Below are positions 60,770 through 64,000 of a stretch of 64,000 bases of DNA, one piece after another. How positions within the stretch are numbered: position 1 is the stretch's first letter; each line of letters begins with the position of its first letter. The translations under genes were made by a program, and so were the position numbers. The stretch comes from Lineus longissimus (taxonomy: Eukaryota; Nemertea; Pilidiophora; Heteronemertea; Lineidae): positions 4,838,501 through 4,902,500 of the forward strand of contig NC_088311.1 of NCBI RefSeq assembly GCF_910592395.1, in the 5' to 3' direction. The notes under the pieces are model-generated. The model made no database searches. It worked only from the letters and a program-made list of their open reading frames with translations, and was not told the DNA's origin.

Positions 60770-62676
60770 GCAATCTGAACGTTGGCAATCGGGTTGATGA
60801 CTGTTCATTTTGGGTTGGTGAGAGGTACAAGCTAGAAGTGTGCACCGTTAACATTTATTGCTACATGTAGCTGTGTGATATACTCATTTGAAAGTCCTTT
60901 AAAACACTGTGATGTATATAGGATCTCACTCCAAGGAGAGGAAGTCAGTGGAATAAGACGTGGTTGAGTTGTAATCCAAGGCGTTTTTCTCAGGGTTGGA
61001 CTATACATCCCTTAGGGAACCTTCATTTACTTTTTCAACGGGGTCAGAATACAAGGTAGCTCCATATGAAAGTGCTCATGAACGGACATTTTGGACTTGG
61101 TTGACGTGTAAAAAGTCCAATGATGTCAGGGATCTGGCGTGTTGTTTCAGTGTCATAGGCCTTAGAAATGATTTCATGGTATCTTGTATGAAAAATATGC
61201 CGTCCGTAAATAAAGACTGTGTTATAAAATCATATAATATTATAGTATGTATAAGAGAGTCTTTTGTTAACTTTTTCTCAAGAGCTGACTAAGCCTTTCA
61301 TGCCAACTTGCGAAAAGAAGCCCGAGTTCAGGATGAGGTATCTTCCGTATGTTTCTTATGTCGTCAAAGAAGGGAGGTTGGTAATCATCATTGCCAAGGA
61401 AGTTGAACTCGGTGATGACGGCAAATAGACCCTGAAGTTTTAGACTCCGCTACGTAGCCTCGGACTTCGTTACAACTCGGATAGTTCAGATATGATATCG
61501 AACAGTAGCGTCGAAAACGAGGCATACACGACCAATAACATGGAGAGTGACTAATGAGGTGATCCACCGAACGTGTCGGGAGTATAAGTCGCGGTGTGGC
61601 GTCAGGTTGGTAAAGGAAAACATTGGCCCGGTTGTTCAAAACAGTTAATAGGGTCTCATAGGTCCGTTTACACACGACCAAACCGAACTAGATCGACCAA
61701 GATCGGTCCAGTTTGGTCTAAATGTACGTTTAAGCGCGCGCCAATATGAGCTGCTGTGAGCGGCTGGTCTGGTTCAATGTGTCTAAAAAGTGGAACCCCT
61801 GTAAATTTTCTTTCACCATTAATTGTCGTTTTCACTTGAAACGATTCATCAATGAGGCAGCAGACATAACTACTTGTAGTAACACAAGCATTTACATTAA
61901 GTAGGCAAGAGGTATCAAACCATTTTTTGAATTATTGCCGAGCTTATTCGGGCTGAATATTCGTTTCTACGGCCATGGATTCAGTTTGTGAACAGTAACC
62001 CCCGTTTCCTCGCCACGATGCTTATTCTGCCATCTCCACAATGCATGTATGTAGGTCTGTAACTTCAAGGAAGCTAATCCATATATACACCTAGGATGTG
62101 GGAGACCCAAGACAAAACAAGAATGGAATATATTAGGTATTTTATTGGCAATTTGTTGCTCCTACATCGTTAGTTACAGAACAAGAGACCAGTCTGAAAA
62201 ACTAAAACAGTTTGGCTACACAAATACTGACACAATAAATAAACGCGGGATTGAGTGCTGACAAAATATGGGCCACTCAACGGTTTTCTTCATTCATATC
62301 TATTCGTATATAAATATATTTTACAAGTCTTTCAGAAATATTGCCAACAGATTCTTCATGATATTCAGTACAAATGCATTTGTTCATTTCATCCAGTCAA
62401 TATACAGTCAACCTCGCACATGTCAAAATAACAGCCCAATTAGTCAACTTGCGGTCAAAATCCTGATGATAGTTACATTTATTTTTTTAAAACTATGTAG
62501 AATTGACTGAATGAATCAGTTGAGGAATGAAAACCCTTTAATTGAGCTATTATTAGGATTTCAGTAAACTACTGATTACCAACTACCTTTTAATCACCTC
62601 ACATAAATCACACTTAAATCTCTAATTAAAACTGCTGGTCCCACTGACTCTTAACTTCTGCGAGGTTGACCATATA
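60770..62676. other. 3' flank of the mucin-Ly6 gene, then non-coding
   Basis: AATAAA at 61209-61214 is a plausible poly(A) signal about 440 nt after the stop. No further gene is recognised; open frames at 60996-61292 and 61388-61681 have no domain. Confidence 0.4.
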
Positions 62677-62853
62677 CAGCATGTCCCGAAATAAAGTGTT
62701 GCAAAAATAGCACAAAATGTGTCAGTCTAAACTCGTTAGGAAATGCAAAGTAAAGAGGAAAACAAGACCTATCAAGTTATCATATTCTGTTTACAGAAAT
62801 AAGCTGTTTTTGATTGATTTTAAGCTAGTATGACACTATTTCGGGATACGCTG
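62677..62853. mobile_element. 177-bp Tc1/mariner-type MITE
   Basis: The ends are inverted: CAGCATGTCCCGAAATAAAG at the left, and on the right GACACTATTTCGGGATACGC followed by TG. TA flanks each side (62675-62676, 62854-62855). TA duplication and CAG...CTG termini fit the Tc1/mariner superfamily. Non-coding interior. Confidence 0.65.
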
Positions 62854-62855
62854 TA

Positions 62856-63429
62856 GGTTAGAAGTGGCCCATGGTCACCACTTTTCAAACATCCAGATTT
62901 TGACATGTTAAATGAGAGTATATGCAAATTCCAGTAGGCACACCCTATGAAGTGCATCTAACTCCTTTTTGAAACTCCTAGGGGGTGACTTGATATTAGG
63001 ACCAACACATATGATCAACTTCTGTTTCTTCTCTAAGAAACAAGAAATTCACAAATCTGTGGCAATTTCTCATATCAGACCAAATCTGAAATTCATTGGA
63101 GAGCATAAAGATGTTTGATCTTCTTTGGGGGAAGGAGACTGATCAAGGCTGAAGAAAACAAAAGAATTCAGATGTCTAAATGCCACGGACGTAATGCATG
63201 AAAAGAATGTGTCTACTGAAATTGCACAAAATGTATTGGCCATGTTTTGAACCAATAAGATGCTCTCTTTATGATAATATCATAATATATTAAAATCTAA
63301 AAACCCATAGACGTCCCCCGTGAACAAAAATGCACATCTCATATTGATAATATGTAAAGAAAATGTATTGCAACTTTAGCAATTGCAAGAGATTTGATAA
63401 TAGTTCATTTCAACTGAAGTGAGCCTGAA
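62856..63429. other. Non-coding
   Basis: Nothing recognised; AT-rich. Confidence 0.4.
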
Positions 63430-63850
63430 ACACCTGTATACATACATGCATTCTAAACACAGGCACCTGTATGATATCTATATATCAATGCACAATCACC
63501 TGTATACCATAAGTATTTTGATACACAGCCACCTGTAGAAGCTCCTGTATATCTCTGAAACACCACCAGAAGTTGACCTTCGTTTACTGACACACATGCA
63601 CCATTGACACACAGCCATCTGTACAATCTTCTGTGTGTCAACAGCTGTAATATCTTCTGTATATCTATTGTTGTACAATCTTCTGTCCTGGTATATCAAT
63701 ACACAGACACCTGCTGTATAATCTTCTGTATATCAATACACAGTCATCTGTACAATCTCAGCAATCAATATAATCTTCTGTATATCGGAAGACAGTGACC
63801 TGTACCAATAAACAGTAATCTATATCTTCTGTATATCATCAATACAAAGA
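63430..63850. repeat. Degenerate minisatellite of about 30-35 bp units
   Basis: Variants of CTTCTGTATATCAATACACA followed by GNCACCTGTATAAT recur roughly a dozen times with small length differences. Units are imperfect, so this is an old array. Confidence 0.65.
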
Positions 63851-64000
63851 CACATGCTTAAAATGTTCAGGTAGGCAGGCCCTCTTTGGTTGAAATGAAC
63901 TGAAGAATGTGAAGTGAATTCTGTACATTGATGAGCAGACAGACTACGATATAAACAAAGGGGACATGAAACTTGTATAGACACTGTACAGCTAAATGTG

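Noticed and set aside
63430-63850. CRISPR-like array
   Set aside because: Units are degenerate and adjacent without unique spacers, and the window is eukaryotic; it is a minisatellite.

Overview
The window is animal nuclear DNA. Its genes are split by GT-AG introns and encode metazoan extracellular modules (CAP, fibronectin type II, EGF, ShKT, Ly6/uPAR) and profilins. The DNA between them holds many short TACATGTA and TAGGCCTA words and several non-autonomous DNA transposons. This fits a marine invertebrate such as a mollusc, a brachiopod or an invertebrate deuterostome; I cannot narrow it further from sequence alone.

Left part (1-18 kb): two profilin-like genes lie on the minus strand. The first (2289-4269) has a separate first exon that starts with an N-myristoylation-type motif and is very lysine-rich. 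The second (8998-10358, 5' end not found) has a Ser/Thr-rich extension. Between and beyond them are two plus-strand candidates for small secreted proteins: a TATA-preceded signal-peptide exon at 7527 and a 65-aa cysteine-rich precursor at 12363. There is also a tRNA-like SINE head and a 1.45 kb foldback transposon with an 11-bp target duplication (16645-18120).

Centre (18.9-52.4 kb): a head-to-tail array of four minus-strand genes. I reconstructed all of them exon by exon with matching splice phases. Each encodes a secreted protein: signal peptide, FN2 domains, linker, CAP/SCP domain, EGF-like domain, C-terminal ShKT-like domain. Genes 1-3 have two FN2 domains (398 aa). Gene 4, the 5'-most in the transcription direction and the most divergent, has four (511 aa). 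Units 1-3 are near-identical even in introns. The spacers after genes 1 and 2 carry a 2.86 kb insertion with a nested MITE plus a 0.83 kb insertion, both absent from the gene 3/4 spacer.

Right part (52.4-64 kb): a plus-strand gene (55522-60769) encodes a signal peptide, about 930 residues of Ser/Thr/Ala mucin-like repeats, a Ly6/uPAR three-finger domain and a GPI-anchor signal. Short MITE-like elements and a minisatellite follow.

Most of the recognisable genes make secreted or cell-surface proteins; the profilins are intracellular actin regulators. No bacterial genes, CRISPR arrays, rRNA or intact tRNA were seen.
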